A stretch of 64,000 nucleotides of DNA from Nakamurella sp040546275 (lineage in GTDB: Bacteria; Actinomycetota; Actinomycetes; Mycobacteriales; Nakamurellaceae): contig NZ_JBEPNO010000026.1 in the NCBI RefSeq assembly GCF_040546275.1, forward strand, positions 1 to 64,000, written 5' to 3'. The stretch's first letter is position 1. Every line of letters starts with the position of its first letter. The notes beneath the pieces were generated by a model, which saw only the letters and a program-made list of their open reading frames with translations, ran no database searches and was not told the origin of the DNA. Shown here piece after piece: positions 16,802 to 26,322 of this stretch. A program made the position numbers and the translations under genes.

Positions 16802-19800
16802 GTGCGTAAAATGAGGAGATTCATCGCAGGAGCCACCGCGTTCCTGCTCGTAGGAACCATGGCGAACCTGGCGTCGACTTCCGCTGCCGCCATTGTTCCG
16901 GTGGTGGGCCAGGGTTTCACGGTCACTGCCGGGGACCTGTCGTTCATCCTGAAGCAGATCAAGATCGCGGAGCGCCATTCCCGTGCCCTGCAGGGGACCC
17001 AGCCGGGGATACCGGCCAATCCGAATCCGTTGACCGATCCCGACTACTGCCAGGCACTGCTGGCCCCAGGGGCGGATCGGGTGCCCGATGTACTCACGTC
17101 CTACGGATTGCGGACGGTGGACGGCTCCTGCAACAATCTCAAGGCGGGTCTGGCCAATGCGAAAGTTGCTGCGGCGGACCAGGTTTTTCCGCGGCTGACC
17201 ACGTCATTCTTCCGTGATGCAGAGCCGATCGACGCGAGCCTGCCGGTAGGCGCCCCGGGCCCGACCAGCTACAAGCAGAAGCAGGGCAGCGTGGTGGACT
17301 CCCAGCCGCGCGTGATCAGCAACCTGATCGTCGACCAGACATCGACCAACCCCGCGGCCGTCGCCGCGGCGGGTTTCCCCGTGCGCACCCAGAACGCCAA
17401 AGGCATCGTGCCGTGCGCGACCGTTCCGGGATCCGACCCGGTAGTGGACGTGGTGCCGGCCGCCCCCGCCGGCTGTGTGCCGGCTCATCAAACCCTTTTC
17501 ATCCCGAACGTGACCACCGATGTGGGTCTGTCCCCGCCGTACAACTCGTTGTTCACCTTCTTCGGCCAGTTCTTCGACCACGGCGTCGACCAGACCGTGA
17601 AGAGCGGGTCGGCAGTCTTCGTGCCGCTGCGGGCGGATGATCCGCTCATCGCCGGTCCGGACCACATCCTGGGCAATGCCGACGACCTTCCGGTCTCGCA
17701 GCGCTTCATGGTGTTGACCAGGGCACAGAACCAACCGGGTCCGGATGGCATCCTGGGCACCCCCGATGACATCCAGAACGCCACCAACACCGACACCCCC
17801 TGGGTGGACAACAGCCAGACCTACGCCTCGCACGCCTCGCACCAGGTGTTCCTGCGGGAGTACGTGCTCAACAGCGCGAACCGACCTGTCTCGACCGGAA
17901 AACTTCTGGGCGGCCTGGCCGCCGGCCAGACGTACCTGAACTCACCGGACGGGCAGACCGGCATCGGCACCTGGGCGGCGGTCAAGTTGCAGACCGCCAC
18001 CAAGCTCGGGCTGCAGCTCGTGGACGCCGATGTCACCAACATCCCGATGCTGGCCGTCGACCCCTACGGCAAATTCATCCCCGGCCCGCTGCGGGGGTTG
18101 CCGCAGTACGTCACCAAGGATCCGGCCGCGCCGACCGGAATCACTCTCGTCGAGGGTGATCTGGCGAACCCGGTGGCGGTGCCGGCCAACGCGGTGCACT
18201 TCGACACCCCGTTCCTAACCGACATCGCCCACAATGCGGACCCGTCTCCGCAGGACACCGACAACAACCCGGCCACCCCGCCGGTCGCGCCGGTGCCCGA
18301 CGCGGACAACACGCCGTCGGCGGACTTCGCCAACCAGCCGGCCGGTACCTACGACAACGAGATGCTCGATGCGCATTTCATCTGCGGGGACGGTCGCTGC
18401 AACGAGAACATCGCGCTCAGCACGATCCACCAGGTCTTCCATTCCGAGCACGACCGGCTCGTCGACTACATCAAGAACGTGCTGACCACCGATTCGACGG
18501 CCGATGGGGTGGCAGCCCTGCCTGAATGGCAGCTCCCGACCGCCGAGAATCCGGACGGCTGGAACGGCGAGAGGCTTTTCCAGGCGGCCCGGTTCGTCAA
18601 CGAGATGGAATACCAGCACGCGGTCTTCGAAGAGTTCGCCCGGAAGGTGCAGCCGGCGGTACGCCCGTTCCACGTGTACTCCCCGGACATCAACCCGGCC
18701 ATCAAGGCCGAGTTCGCCCACGCGGTCTACCGCTTCGGGCACTCCATGCTCAACGACACCGTGGCCCGGACCAACGTGAATCCCGTCAGCGGTGCCGAGA
18801 CCGACAATTCCCTTCCCCTGCTCGGTGCCTTCCTGAATCCGCCCTCGTTCTTCGACGGCGGCGCCGCGGGGACGTTGACCCCGGAGCAGGCGGCCGGCTC
18901 GATCGCGATGGGCTCCTCCAGCCAGGTCGGCAACGAGCTCGACGAATTCGTCACCGAGACACTGCGCAACAATCTGCTCGGTCTGCCGCTGGACCTCCCC
19001 ACCCTCAACATGGCCCGCGCCCGGGAGGCGGGAGTACCGCCGCTGAACGACCTGCGCCGGCAGATCTTCGCCAGCACCAACGACGGACAGATGGCGCCCT
19101 ACACGAGCTGGAGCGATTTCGGCCAGCACCTCAAGCACCCCGAGTCGCTGATCAACTTCGTGGCGGCCTACGGACTGCATCCGACGATCCGCGATTCCGG
19201 ACCGGACGGCGTGCTCGGCACCGGCGACGACGTCACCACCATCGCCGGCAAGCGGGCTGCCGCACGGGCAATCGTCGATCCTCGGCCTGTCGATACGACC
19301 GTGACCCCGAACATCCCGGCGGACGTCCCGCCGGCCGATGCCGCCGACTTCATGTTCGGCACCGGTGCCTGGTCGAGCACATCCGCCGGAGTGACCACCA
19401 CCGGCCTTGACGACGTCGATCTCTGGGTCGGCGGCCTCGCCGAGGTCACCAACCTGTTCGGCGGACTGCTGGGCAGCACCTTCAACTACGTGTTCCAGAA
19501 CCAGCTGGAGAACCTGCAGGACGGTGACCGGCTGTACTACCTGGCCCGCACCCCGGGAATGAACCTCCGAACCCAACTCGAGGGCAACTCCTTCTCCGAA
19601 TTGATCCAACGGAATACCGAGGGCACCAACTCCATGAAGGCCGACGCATTCGCCACGGCCGACTGCAGGTTCCAGCTCGCGCACCTCGATGGCACCCCGG
19701 CCGGCTTCACCGCCAACGGGGCCACCGTCGCCGACGATCCGACCACCACCGACTGCGATGAGTCGAAGTTGTTGCTGCGCAAGCCCGACGGCACCATCCA

Positions 19801-22800
19801 GTACCGCGCCATCAACTCGGTGAACCCCTCCGGCATCAATGGCCAATCTGTCTACAACGGGACCCCCGGTGTCGACCGGATCTATGGCGGCAACGACAAC
19901 GACACCTTCTGGGGTGGCGTCGGCAACGACGTCATCGAAGGCAACGGCGGCGACGACGTCGTGCTCGGCGGTGAGGGCAACGACATCATCACCGACCTGA
20001 ACGGCGCCGATGTTCTCAAGGGCGGCCCCGGAAACGACGCCATCGACGCCGGTCCCGGTAACGACATCGTGCTGGGCGGCGACGGCCAGGACGTCCTGAA
20101 CGGCGGGGCGAACGACAACGAGACCTTCGCCGGGCCGGGCAACGACTTCATCATCGCCGGACAGGGCGCCGACGCAGTCTTCGGCGACGGCGGAGACGAC
20201 TGGATCCAGGGCGGCACCGGGCAGGATCTGCTCCAGGGCGACCACGGTGCGCCGTTCTTCGACGATCCGGCCGAGACCAAGCCGGGCAACGACATCATGA
20301 TCGGGCAACCGGGCGAGAACGACTACGACGCCGAAGGTGGCGACGACATCATGGCGCAGAACGCGGCCATCGACCGCAACGCCGGCTCCGGCGGCTTCGA
20401 CTGGGCCATCCACCAGTACAACACCATCGCGGCCGACGACGACATGATGATCAACAACAACCTGGGCGGGCTACCCATCCAGGTCATCGTGAACCGCGAC
20501 CGCTGGCAGGAGACCGAAGCCGACTCCGGCGGGAAGTTCAACGACGTCATCAAGGGCACCGACGGTGTACTGGCGGTTCCCCGCCTGATCACCGGCGGCG
20601 GATTCCAGGGATGCGACGCGCTCGACCAGGCCGGTGTGGCCCGCATCCAGGGTCTGGCCGACCTGCTGCCACCCGTCGCCGACTGGCCCGGCACGGCCGC
20701 TGACGTAGCAGCCCTCTCCGCATCCGGACGGTGCCCGCTGGTCGGGCCGGTCTGGGGCGAGGGCGACATCCTGCTCGGCGGCGGTGGTAGCGACACCTTC
20801 ACCGGTCGCGCCGGCAACGAGATCATCGACGGCGACAAGCAACTCGAGGTCCACATCACCGTTGTCGACCGGTCGGACCCGACCCAGCCGCCGGTGGAGA
20901 TCGGCCGCACCGACCTGATGGAGAACAAGGCCACCAGCGGCAACTTCGGCCCGGGAACCACCGGGATGACACTGCAGCAGGCGGTCTTCGCCGGGTTGGT
21001 CGACCCGGGCAACCTGGTCGCGGTGCGGGAGATCGTCACGCCGAGCACTCCGACGGCCGACTGTGGCACGGCGACACCGCTGAACTGCGACACCGCGGTG
21101 TTCCTCGGGCCGCAGGCGAGCTACACGATCACCGCAGGCGCCCTTCCCGGGCAGGTCATCGTGAACCAGACCGGTCCGGTCGTCGCACCCCAGAAGGTCA
21201 GCGACGGCATCGACACGCTGACGGGCATCGAACAGCTGACCTTCTCCGACGGGAGCATCACGCTGGCACTGCCGTCGGCTCCCACCGTGGCCGCGCTCGG
21301 CAGTGCGACCGCCAGCAGCGGATCGGCCACGGTCACCTTCACCCCGCCGGCGACTCCGGCGACCGGGTTGACGCTGTCCGGATTCACCGTCCAAGCCGTT
21401 CCGGTCGGTGGTGGGACGCCGATCGTCAGTCTGATCACCGACGGCACCGCCGTCAGCGGAACCGTGAACGGCCTGGCCAACGGCACCAGCTACCAGCTCC
21501 AGGTGGCCGCCACCAATGCCATCGGCAGCAGTTCGTTCTCGGGACTGTCCAACGTGGTGACGCCGACGGCGCCCCCGGTGCACACCGCACCAGGGGCACC
21601 GACGATCGGAACAGCCACCGCCGGTGACGCCTCCGTCCTGGTCACCTGGACCCCTCCAGCCAGCGATGGTGGAACTCCGATCACCGGCTTCTCCATCCAG
21701 CCGTTCATCGGCAGCGTCGCCACCGGCACCCCCACGGTCATCTCCGGCGTCTCCGCCACCAGCGGAACCGTCAGCGGGCTGACCAACGGCACGAGCTACT
21801 CGTTCCAGATCTCGGCCGTCAACTCCGTCGGCAGCGGCAGCGCCTCGGCCGCGTCGAACACCGTGACACCGGCCACCACTCCTGGCGCGCCGACGATCGG
21901 TACGGCCATCGGAGGCAATGCCTCGGCGACCGTCACCTGGACGGCGCCGGCCGGCAACGGTGGAGCGGCCGTCACCGGCTACACGGTGCAGGCGTTCATC
22001 GCAGGGCTCGCCGACGGTGCCCCCCAGCCGGCGGCGGCCGGAACCGGCAGTCTGGTGGTCACCGGGTTGACCAATGGTGTGGCCTACACGTTCCAGGTGA
22101 CCGCCTCCAATTCGGTCGGAGCCGGGGCTCCTTCCGGAGCCTCCAACCCGGTCACGCCGGCGACCACCCCTGGCGCGCCGACCATCGGGACTGCCACCGG
22201 CGGCAATGCGTCGGCGACCGTCACCTGGACGGCACCTGGTAACACCGGTGGATCTCCGGTCACCGGGTACACGGTGCAGGTGCTCGATGCGGCCAACACC
22301 GTCATCGGGACGCGGACCGCCCTTGCGGGAGCCACCAGCCTCGTGGTGACCGGGTTGACCAACGGCACCACGGTCAGATTCCAGGTCGCCGCGGTCAACT
22401 CGGTCGGAACGGGCACCTTCTCGGTTCGTTCCAACAACGTGACACCGGTCGGTGTGACGGCACCGGCCGCACCGGCCACCCCGACTGCGACCCCCGGCAA
22501 TGCCTCGGCCATCGTCACCTGGGTGGCCCCGGCCACCGGAGGATCGGCGATCATCCGGTACGAGGTGAAGGTGGTCACCAACGCCAACCCCACCGTCCAG
22601 GTGGGAGCTCTCCGCGCCGCGACGGCTGCATCCCGCAGCCTCACCGTGGTCGGCCTGACCAACGGCACCGCCTACCGGTTCCAGGTCAGGGCGGTCAACG
22701 CAGTCGGGTCGGGCGGCTTCTCCGCCCTGTCCGCTGCGGCCACGCCGGCCACGGTGCCCGGTGCTCCGGTCATCGGGGTCGCGACATCCGGCACGGCCGG

Positions 22801-23062
22801 CGGCGCCATCAACGCTGCGGCCCGTTGGACCCCACCGGCGACGGACGGTGGCTCGGTGATCACCGGCTACCGGGTCACGGCTCTGCGGCTCGGAGTTCTG
22901 GGGAACGTCCTGGCCACCACGGTCTCAGGACAGCAGCCGGCGACGGCACGCACCCTGACGATGACGCTGACCGCCGGTACCTACCGCTTCTCGGTACAGG
23001 CGATCAATGCGGTGGGCGGCAGTGCGCAGTCGGCCAGGTCCAACCTGGTCACCGCCCGGTAA
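16802..23062 (+). CDS. Giant secreted animal-type heme peroxidase with RTX and FN3 repeats
   Basis: A 2086-residue exported enzyme. The start is a GTG with GGAGG 9 nt upstream. A Sec signal peptide ends near ASTSAAA (about residue 30). The peroxidase domain spans about residues 190-1000: distal motif FGQFFDHG (Q256, D259, H260), catalytic Arg in GDGRCNEN (R532) and proximal His in YRFGHSML (H647). Residues about 1020-1185 carry RTX-type Ca-binding nonapeptides. A spacer follows, then six fibronectin type III modules from about 1490 to the end, which would bind cell wall or polymer. In myeloperoxidase the distal triplet is D-H-D; here it is D-H-G. It probably oxidises extracellular substrates with H2O2. 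First gene of a five-gene run. Confidence 0.93.
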   Translation: MRKMRRFIAGATAFLLVGTMANLASTSAAAIVPVVGQGFTVTAGDLSFILKQIKIAERHSRALQGTQPGIPANPNPLTDPDYCQALLAPGADRVPDVLTSYGLRTVDGSCNNLKAGLANAKVAAADQVFPRLTTSFFRDAEPIDASLPVGAPGPTSYKQKQGSVVDSQPRVISNLIVDQTSTNPAAVAAAGFPVRTQNAKGIVPCATVPGSDPVVDVVPAAPAGCVPAHQTLFIPNVTTDVGLSPPYNSLFTFFGQFFDHGVDQTVKSGSAVFVPLRADDPLIAGPDHILGNADDLPVSQRFMVLTRAQNQPGPDGILGTPDDIQNATNTDTPWVDNSQTYASHASHQVFLREYVLNSANRPVSTGKLLGGLAAGQTYLNSPDGQTGIGTWAAVKLQTATKLGLQLVDADVTNIPMLAVDPYGKFIPGPLRGLPQYVTKDPAAPTGITLVEGDLANPVAVPANAVHFDTPFLTDIAHNADPSPQDTDNNPATPPVAPVPDADNTPSADFANQPAGTYDNEMLDAHFICGDGRCNENIALSTIHQVFHSEHDRLVDYIKNVLTTDSTADGVAALPEWQLPTAENPDGWNGERLFQAARFVNEMEYQHAVFEEFARKVQPAVRPFHVYSPDINPAIKAEFAHAVYRFGHSMLNDTVARTNVNPVSGAETDNSLPLLGAFLNPPSFFDGGAAGTLTPEQAAGSIAMGSSSQVGNELDEFVTETLRNNLLGLPLDLPTLNMARAREAGVPPLNDLRRQIFASTNDGQMAPYTSWSDFGQHLKHPESLINFVAAYGLHPTIRDSGPDGVLGTGDDVTTIAGKRAAARAIVDPRPVDTTVTPNIPADVPPADAADFMFGTGAWSSTSAGVTTTGLDDVDLWVGGLAEVTNLFGGLLGSTFNYVFQNQLENLQDGDRLYYLARTPGMNLRTQLEGNSFSELIQRNTEGTNSMKADAFATADCRFQLAHLDGTPAGFTANGATVADDPTTTDCDESKLLLRKPDGTIQYRAINSVNPSGINGQSVYNGTPGVDRIYGGNDNDTFWGGVGNDVIEGNGGDDVVLGGEGNDIITDLNGADVLKGGPGNDAIDAGPGNDIVLGGDGQDVLNGGANDNETFAGPGNDFIIAGQGADAVFGDGGDDWIQGGTGQDLLQGDHGAPFFDDPAETKPGNDIMIGQPGENDYDAEGGDDIMAQNAAIDRNAGSGGFDWAIHQYNTIAADDDMMINNNLGGLPIQVIVNRDRWQETEADSGGKFNDVIKGTDGVLAVPRLITGGGFQGCDALDQAGVARIQGLADLLPPVADWPGTAADVAALSASGRCPLVGPVWGEGDILLGGGGSDTFTGRAGNEIIDGDKQLEVHITVVDRSDPTQPPVEIGRTDLMENKATSGNFGPGTTGMTLQQAVFAGLVDPGNLVAVREIVTPSTPTADCGTATPLNCDTAVFLGPQASYTITAGALPGQVIVNQTGPVVAPQKVSDGIDTLTGIEQLTFSDGSITLALPSAPTVAALGSATASSGSATVTFTPPATPATGLTLSGFTVQAVPVGGGTPIVSLITDGTAVSGTVNGLANGTSYQLQVAATNAIGSSSFSGLSNVVTPTAPPVHTAPGAPTIGTATAGDASVLVTWTPPASDGGTPITGFSIQPFIGSVATGTPTVISGVSATSGTVSGLTNGTSYSFQISAVNSVGSGSASAASNTVTPATTPGAPTIGTAIGGNASATVTWTAPAGNGGAAVTGYTVQAFIAGLADGAPQPAAAGTGSLVVTGLTNGVAYTFQVTASNSVGAGAPSGASNPVTPATTPGAPTIGTATGGNASATVTWTAPGNTGGSPVTGYTVQVLDAANTVIGTRTALAGATSLVVTGLTNGTTVRFQVAAVNSVGTGTFSVRSNNVTPVGVTAPAAPATPTATPGNASAIVTWVAPATGGSAIIRYEVKVVTNANPTVQVGALRAATAASRSLTVVGLTNGTAYRFQVRAVNAVGSGGFSALSAAATPATVPGAPVIGVATSGTAGGAINAAARWTPPATDGGSVITGYRVTALRLGVLGNVLATTVSGQQPATARTLTMTLTAGTYRFSVQAINAVGGSAQSARSNLVTAR
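19869..20360 (+). repeat. RTX (hemolysin-type) Ca-binding repeats inside the peroxidase
   Basis: Tandem copies of the GGxGxDxxx pattern, such as GGNDNDTFWGGVGND, GGEGNDIITD, GGPGNDAIDAGPGND and GGDGQDVLNGG. They would form a parallel beta-roll that folds on binding Ca outside the cell. The DNA is correspondingly repetitive. Confidence 0.9.
21271..23059 (+). repeat. Six tandem fibronectin type III modules in the peroxidase C-terminus
   Basis: Modules begin at PSAPTVAALG, PGAPTIGTATAG, PGAPTIGTAIGG, PGAPTIGTATGG, PAAPATPTATPG and PGAPVIGVATSG, each ending near NxVTP. Modules 3 and 4 are nearly identical at DNA level in their first ~70 nt (from about 21881 and 22167), pointing to recent duplication. 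Confidence 0.88.
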
Positions 23063-23182
23063 GGAAAGACCTGGGGGTGGGGCGGCCCAATACCGCCCCA
23101 CCCGCGGGTCCTGATCCCACATCGGCGAAGTGCCTTCGCATCTCGAACGAGCCGCTCATCGTTGGCCACCAGGAGGTCCACC

Positions 23183-24019
23183 GTGTCACTACAGCAGACG
23201 TCATCTCGCAGCGGTGGAACGCGCATGAGGGGCGTCCACCTGCGAGTGGGTTGCGCTTCGGTGGCGGTGGCCATCCTGGCGCTGGTGGCCGGTTGCCAGG
23301 GGTCGAGCCAGCAGCAGGGCGCGCTGTCCTTGCCGAGCAGTTCGGCGAGTGTCTCGGCGTCGGTAGCCGGCTCTTCGTCACCGGCAGCTTCCGGCCCGAC
23401 GGGTCAGGCGGCAGTACCTCACGGCATTCCCGATTCGGCATTCGAGCACCTGAAGCCGTTCACCGGGCCCGCGGTCGCGAAATACGGCCAGGGGTCACTA
23501 CAGGCGGCCTACAAGGAGATGGTCAATTTCGCATTCGCGTCGGGGTGGAACTCGAACCTGATCGCGCAGAACTCGGCCTACCTTTCCCGCGCCGATGCGG
23601 CATTTACCCTGTTGTACCTCACGCCGGCGTTCAAGAAGGAATTCCTGGCACAACTGGGGCTAGCCGTCCAGGGTGACAAGAGCGCGGGTCGCAGGATCGA
23701 GGAGGCCATGTTCTTCGGCGTCACCGGTTCCAACGGACTGAAGGCGGTCAGGTCCGGGAAAGTGGTGACCAACCGACGATTCAGCACCGGCTCGATCGGT
23801 CTGGATACCGCCCACGGCGAAAGACTCTCGGTGGCCTTCGCGGCCCGGGGCGACATCCAGATGGTGGATTCCGCCGGGCGGCACATGATGTTGCGGGGCA
23901 GTCGCGTGCTCCGATACTTCCTCGTGGCCAACACCGGCGCGGATCGGTCCTCGAGACCATTCCTCATCGATTCGTGGACCATCAAGATGACGGTGCCCCC
24001 CCCGACCGCCGTCTCCTGA
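23183..24019 (+). CDS. Lipoprotein of unknown function
   Basis: A 278-residue secreted lipoprotein. The GTG at 23183 has a perfect AGGAGG 6 nt upstream, better than the ATG at 23225. The signal peptide ends in the lipobox LVAGC, followed by a Ser/Ala-rich linker to about residue 75. The remaining ~200 residues form a soluble domain with no motif I recognise, including SAYLSRADAAFTLLYLTPAF and a C-terminal beta-rich part. It lies 120 nt after the peroxidase gene and 47 nt before the multicopper oxidase gene on the same strand, so it is probably an accessory factor of the extracellular redox cluster. Function is not assignable from sequence alone. Confidence 0.8.
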   Translation: MSLQQTSSRSGGTRMRGVHLRVGCASVAVAILALVAGCQGSSQQQGALSLPSSSASVSASVAGSSSPAASGPTGQAAVPHGIPDSAFEHLKPFTGPAVAKYGQGSLQAAYKEMVNFAFASGWNSNLIAQNSAYLSRADAAFTLLYLTPAFKKEFLAQLGLAVQGDKSAGRRIEEAMFFGVTGSNGLKAVRSGKVVTNRRFSTGSIGLDTAHGERLSVAFAARGDIQMVDSAGRHMMLRGSRVLRYFLVANTGADRSSRPFLIDSWTIKMTVPPPTAVS

Positions 24020-24066
24020 ATTCCTTCCATTCAATTCAGTCACCCAATCGAACCGGGCGGTAGAAG

Positions 24067-25761
24067 ATGAAGCTTTCACGACGAGATGTACTCAAACTGA
24101 GCGGCCTGGCCGCGGTGGGCGGAGTCGGCCTGGCGATCCCATTGGGCCACGGTGTCAGCGGCTCCAGCGCCAGCCTCCTCCCGTCCAAGAGCATGCCCAT
24201 TCCTTATCAGAACGTCTTCGGCCGACTGCAGGTCCTGCCGAAGTCGATGACCGCGGAACATCCGACGGGAACCGACCTGTCGCCCGCAGATGGCATGGGA
24301 CCCATCGATTACTACGACATCGCGGCGCTACCCGGCTCGGCCCGTCTGGTCCCGGGTTTCCCGGCCACACCCCTGCTGGGCTACGAAGGGATGATTCCGG
24401 CCCGCCGCATCGATGTCGCCGTTGGCACCCGCATCGTGATGCGGATGCACAACAAACTGCACCTGACCGACATCGCCCTGAACTCGCCGCTGAATCTCTC
24501 GACCCATCTCGACGGATCGGCCTCACTGCCGCAGTACGACGGCTACGCCGCAGATCTCACCATGCCGGGGCAGGTGAAGACCTACCACTATCCGAACGTC
24601 CAGACAGCGCGGACCCTGTGGTATCACGACCACGGTGTCCACTGGACCGGCCAGAATGTCTATTCGGGTCTGGCTTCCCAGTATCACATGCACGATGCGA
24701 TGGAACGGGCGCTGCTGCCCCAGGGTGAATTCGACGTCGGGTTGATCATCTCGGACATGATGTTCCAGGCGAACGCCTCGCTGTTGTTCGACGACCGCAC
24801 GCATGCCGGCCTGTGGGGAGACGTCATCCTGGTCAACGGAAAACCGTGGCCGGTGATGAAGGTGAAGAAGCGCATCTACCGGTTCCGGTTCCTGGATGCC
24901 TCGATCTCGCGGTCCTACCGATTCACCACGTCGCCCCAGGCGCCCATGAGGGTGGTGGCGACCGACGGAGGTCTGATGCCCAGATCCCAGGAAGTCACCC
25001 AGTGGCGCCAGGGGACGGCGGAACGGTACGAGGTGCTGATCGACTTCTCCGGATTCAAGGCGGGTCAGCGGATCGAGCTGCAGAACCTGAGCAACCCTAA
25101 TAACCGCGATTTCACCAACACGAACAAGGTGATGGCGTTCGATGTGGTGGACGACCAGTTCGACACCAACGACCCGGGTGCGCACACCATGCCGGACGTC
25201 CTGAACTACAGCAATGAGTGCATGGCCCTGCAGGAGACGCCCGGAATGAAGGTTCGTACCATCCGGGTGGAGCACGACGACACCACGAACGTCTGGAGTT
25301 TGAACGGGATGACCTGGGACGAGATCGTCGCCTCCGGCTACCGCAAGGTGATCGCCAATCCCGGTCTCGGGGATACCGAGATCTGGGAGATCCAGAACAA
25401 TTCCGGCGGCTGGTTCCATCCGGTCCACATCCACCTGATCGATTTCAAGGTATTGAGTCGGAACGGGAAACCGCCATTCCCCTGGGAAATGGGTCCGAAG
25501 GACGTGATCTACACCGGTGAACTCGAGAAGGTGCGGCTGATCATGAAGTTCGGCAGCAAGGTACCGGGTGACCCGTTCAGCGTGCAGGTGGGCAAGTACA
25601 TGGTCCACTGCCACAATCTGGTGCACGAGGACCACGACATGATGAGTCAGTTCAGCGTCGGGCTGCCGTCTGACAGCACCGGGACGATGGTGCAGGACGG
25701 GTATGTCGACAAGAACGATCCCGTTGCCGCTGATCCGGCGGTCGCCGACACGGGTCCGTGA
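24067..25761 (+). CDS. Tat-exported multicopper oxidase (bilirubin oxidase/CotA-like)
   Basis: A 564-residue three-cupredoxin oxidase. The N-terminus SRRDVLKLSGLAAVGG is a twin-arginine signal, fitting export of a folded copper enzyme. Copper motifs: LWYHDHGVHW (H187, H189), WFHPVHIHLIDF (H451, H454, H456) and the T1/T3 motif HCHNLVHEDHDMM (H514, C515, H516, H520, M525). The first motif reads THLDG (H147-L-D149) where canonical oxidases have HxHG, so one trinuclear ligand seems replaced by Asp. It probably oxidises phenols or metals with O2 outside the cell. Only 3 nt separate it from the signal peptidase gene. Confidence 0.93.
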   Translation: MKLSRRDVLKLSGLAAVGGVGLAIPLGHGVSGSSASLLPSKSMPIPYQNVFGRLQVLPKSMTAEHPTGTDLSPADGMGPIDYYDIAALPGSARLVPGFPATPLLGYEGMIPARRIDVAVGTRIVMRMHNKLHLTDIALNSPLNLSTHLDGSASLPQYDGYAADLTMPGQVKTYHYPNVQTARTLWYHDHGVHWTGQNVYSGLASQYHMHDAMERALLPQGEFDVGLIISDMMFQANASLLFDDRTHAGLWGDVILVNGKPWPVMKVKKRIYRFRFLDASISRSYRFTTSPQAPMRVVATDGGLMPRSQEVTQWRQGTAERYEVLIDFSGFKAGQRIELQNLSNPNNRDFTNTNKVMAFDVVDDQFDTNDPGAHTMPDVLNYSNECMALQETPGMKVRTIRVEHDDTTNVWSLNGMTWDEIVASGYRKVIANPGLGDTEIWEIQNNSGGWFHPVHIHLIDFKVLSRNGKPPFPWEMGPKDVIYTGELEKVRLIMKFGSKVPGDPFSVQVGKYMVHCHNLVHEDHDMMSQFSVGLPSDSTGTMVQDGYVDKNDPVAADPAVADTGP

Positions 25762-25764
25762 GTC

Positions 25765-26250
25765 GTGCGGGCGATGGTGGCCGGGGCGGCGGTGATCCTG
25801 GTGGTCGCCGCCGCCGTGGTCGTCCGTACCCAGTGGCTGGACAGCGTCACCGTTTCCTCCGGCAGCATGGCGCCGACGGTGTGCACCGGGGACACCGTGT
25901 TGCTGCTCCGGCTGCACGGGGACGAAGCGGCGAAGGTTGATGACATCGTCACCTTCCCCAGCCCGCAGGACGGGGCGCAGGTCATCAAGCGCGTGGTCGC
26001 AGTCGCCGGCCAGAGCGTGGTGATCAAGGACGCCCAGCTGTTCGTCGACGGGCGCACGGTGAACGAGCCGTATGTCGACCACGCAAGCATCGTCGGGGTC
26101 TACACGGCCACGGTGATCGTGCCGAGCAGTTCGGTCTTCGTACTGGGCGACAACCGCGAGGTGTCCATCGATTCGAGAACCTACGGCCCGATTCCGACCT
26201 CGATCATCGACGGACGGATGCTCCGGGACCTGTGGCACGACTGCGGATGA
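25765..26250 (+). CDS. lepB: Signal peptidase I (S26 family)
   Basis: A membrane-anchored serine protease of 161 residues that removes signal peptides from exported proteins. One N-terminal membrane helix (about residues 2-20) is followed by VSSGSMAPTV with the nucleophile Ser, VIKRVVAVAG with the general-base Lys, and VFVLGDNREVSIDSRTYGPI (box E). The start is a GTG 3 nt after the oxidase stop, or the ATG at 25774. It is shorter than the housekeeping LepB of many actinomycetes, so it may be a dedicated paralogue for the neighbouring secreted proteins (inference from position). Confidence 0.9.
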   Translation: MRAMVAGAAVILVVAAAVVVRTQWLDSVTVSSGSMAPTVCTGDTVLLLRLHGDEAAKVDDIVTFPSPQDGAQVIKRVVAVAGQSVVIKDAQLFVDGRTVNEPYVDHASIVGVYTATVIVPSSSVFVLGDNREVSIDSRTYGPIPTSIIDGRMLRDLWHDCG

Positions 26251-26322
26251 CCGACCCGGTGAGGGGCCGCAGCAGCCGCTGATGGCCACCTGGCCCTGAC
26301 AAGATTCGAGGAGACCCCGCTC

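Noticed and set aside
19869..20360. Short-period DNA repeats resembling a CRISPR or satellite array
   Set aside because: The periodicity is the coding of RTX nonapeptides in frame; there are no identical repeats with unique spacers and no cas genes.
18215..20413. A 732-codon open frame antisense to the peroxidase gene
   Set aside because: The sense strand clearly encodes the peroxidase and RTX domains. The antisense product is Val/Asp/Gly-biased mirror composition of GC-rich codons with no domain or signal.
24523..26289. A 588-codon open frame antisense to the multicopper oxidase and signal peptidase genes
   Set aside because: It spans two well-supported sense genes, has no recognisable motif, and its His/Asp/Val bias is what the complement of GC3-rich codons gives.
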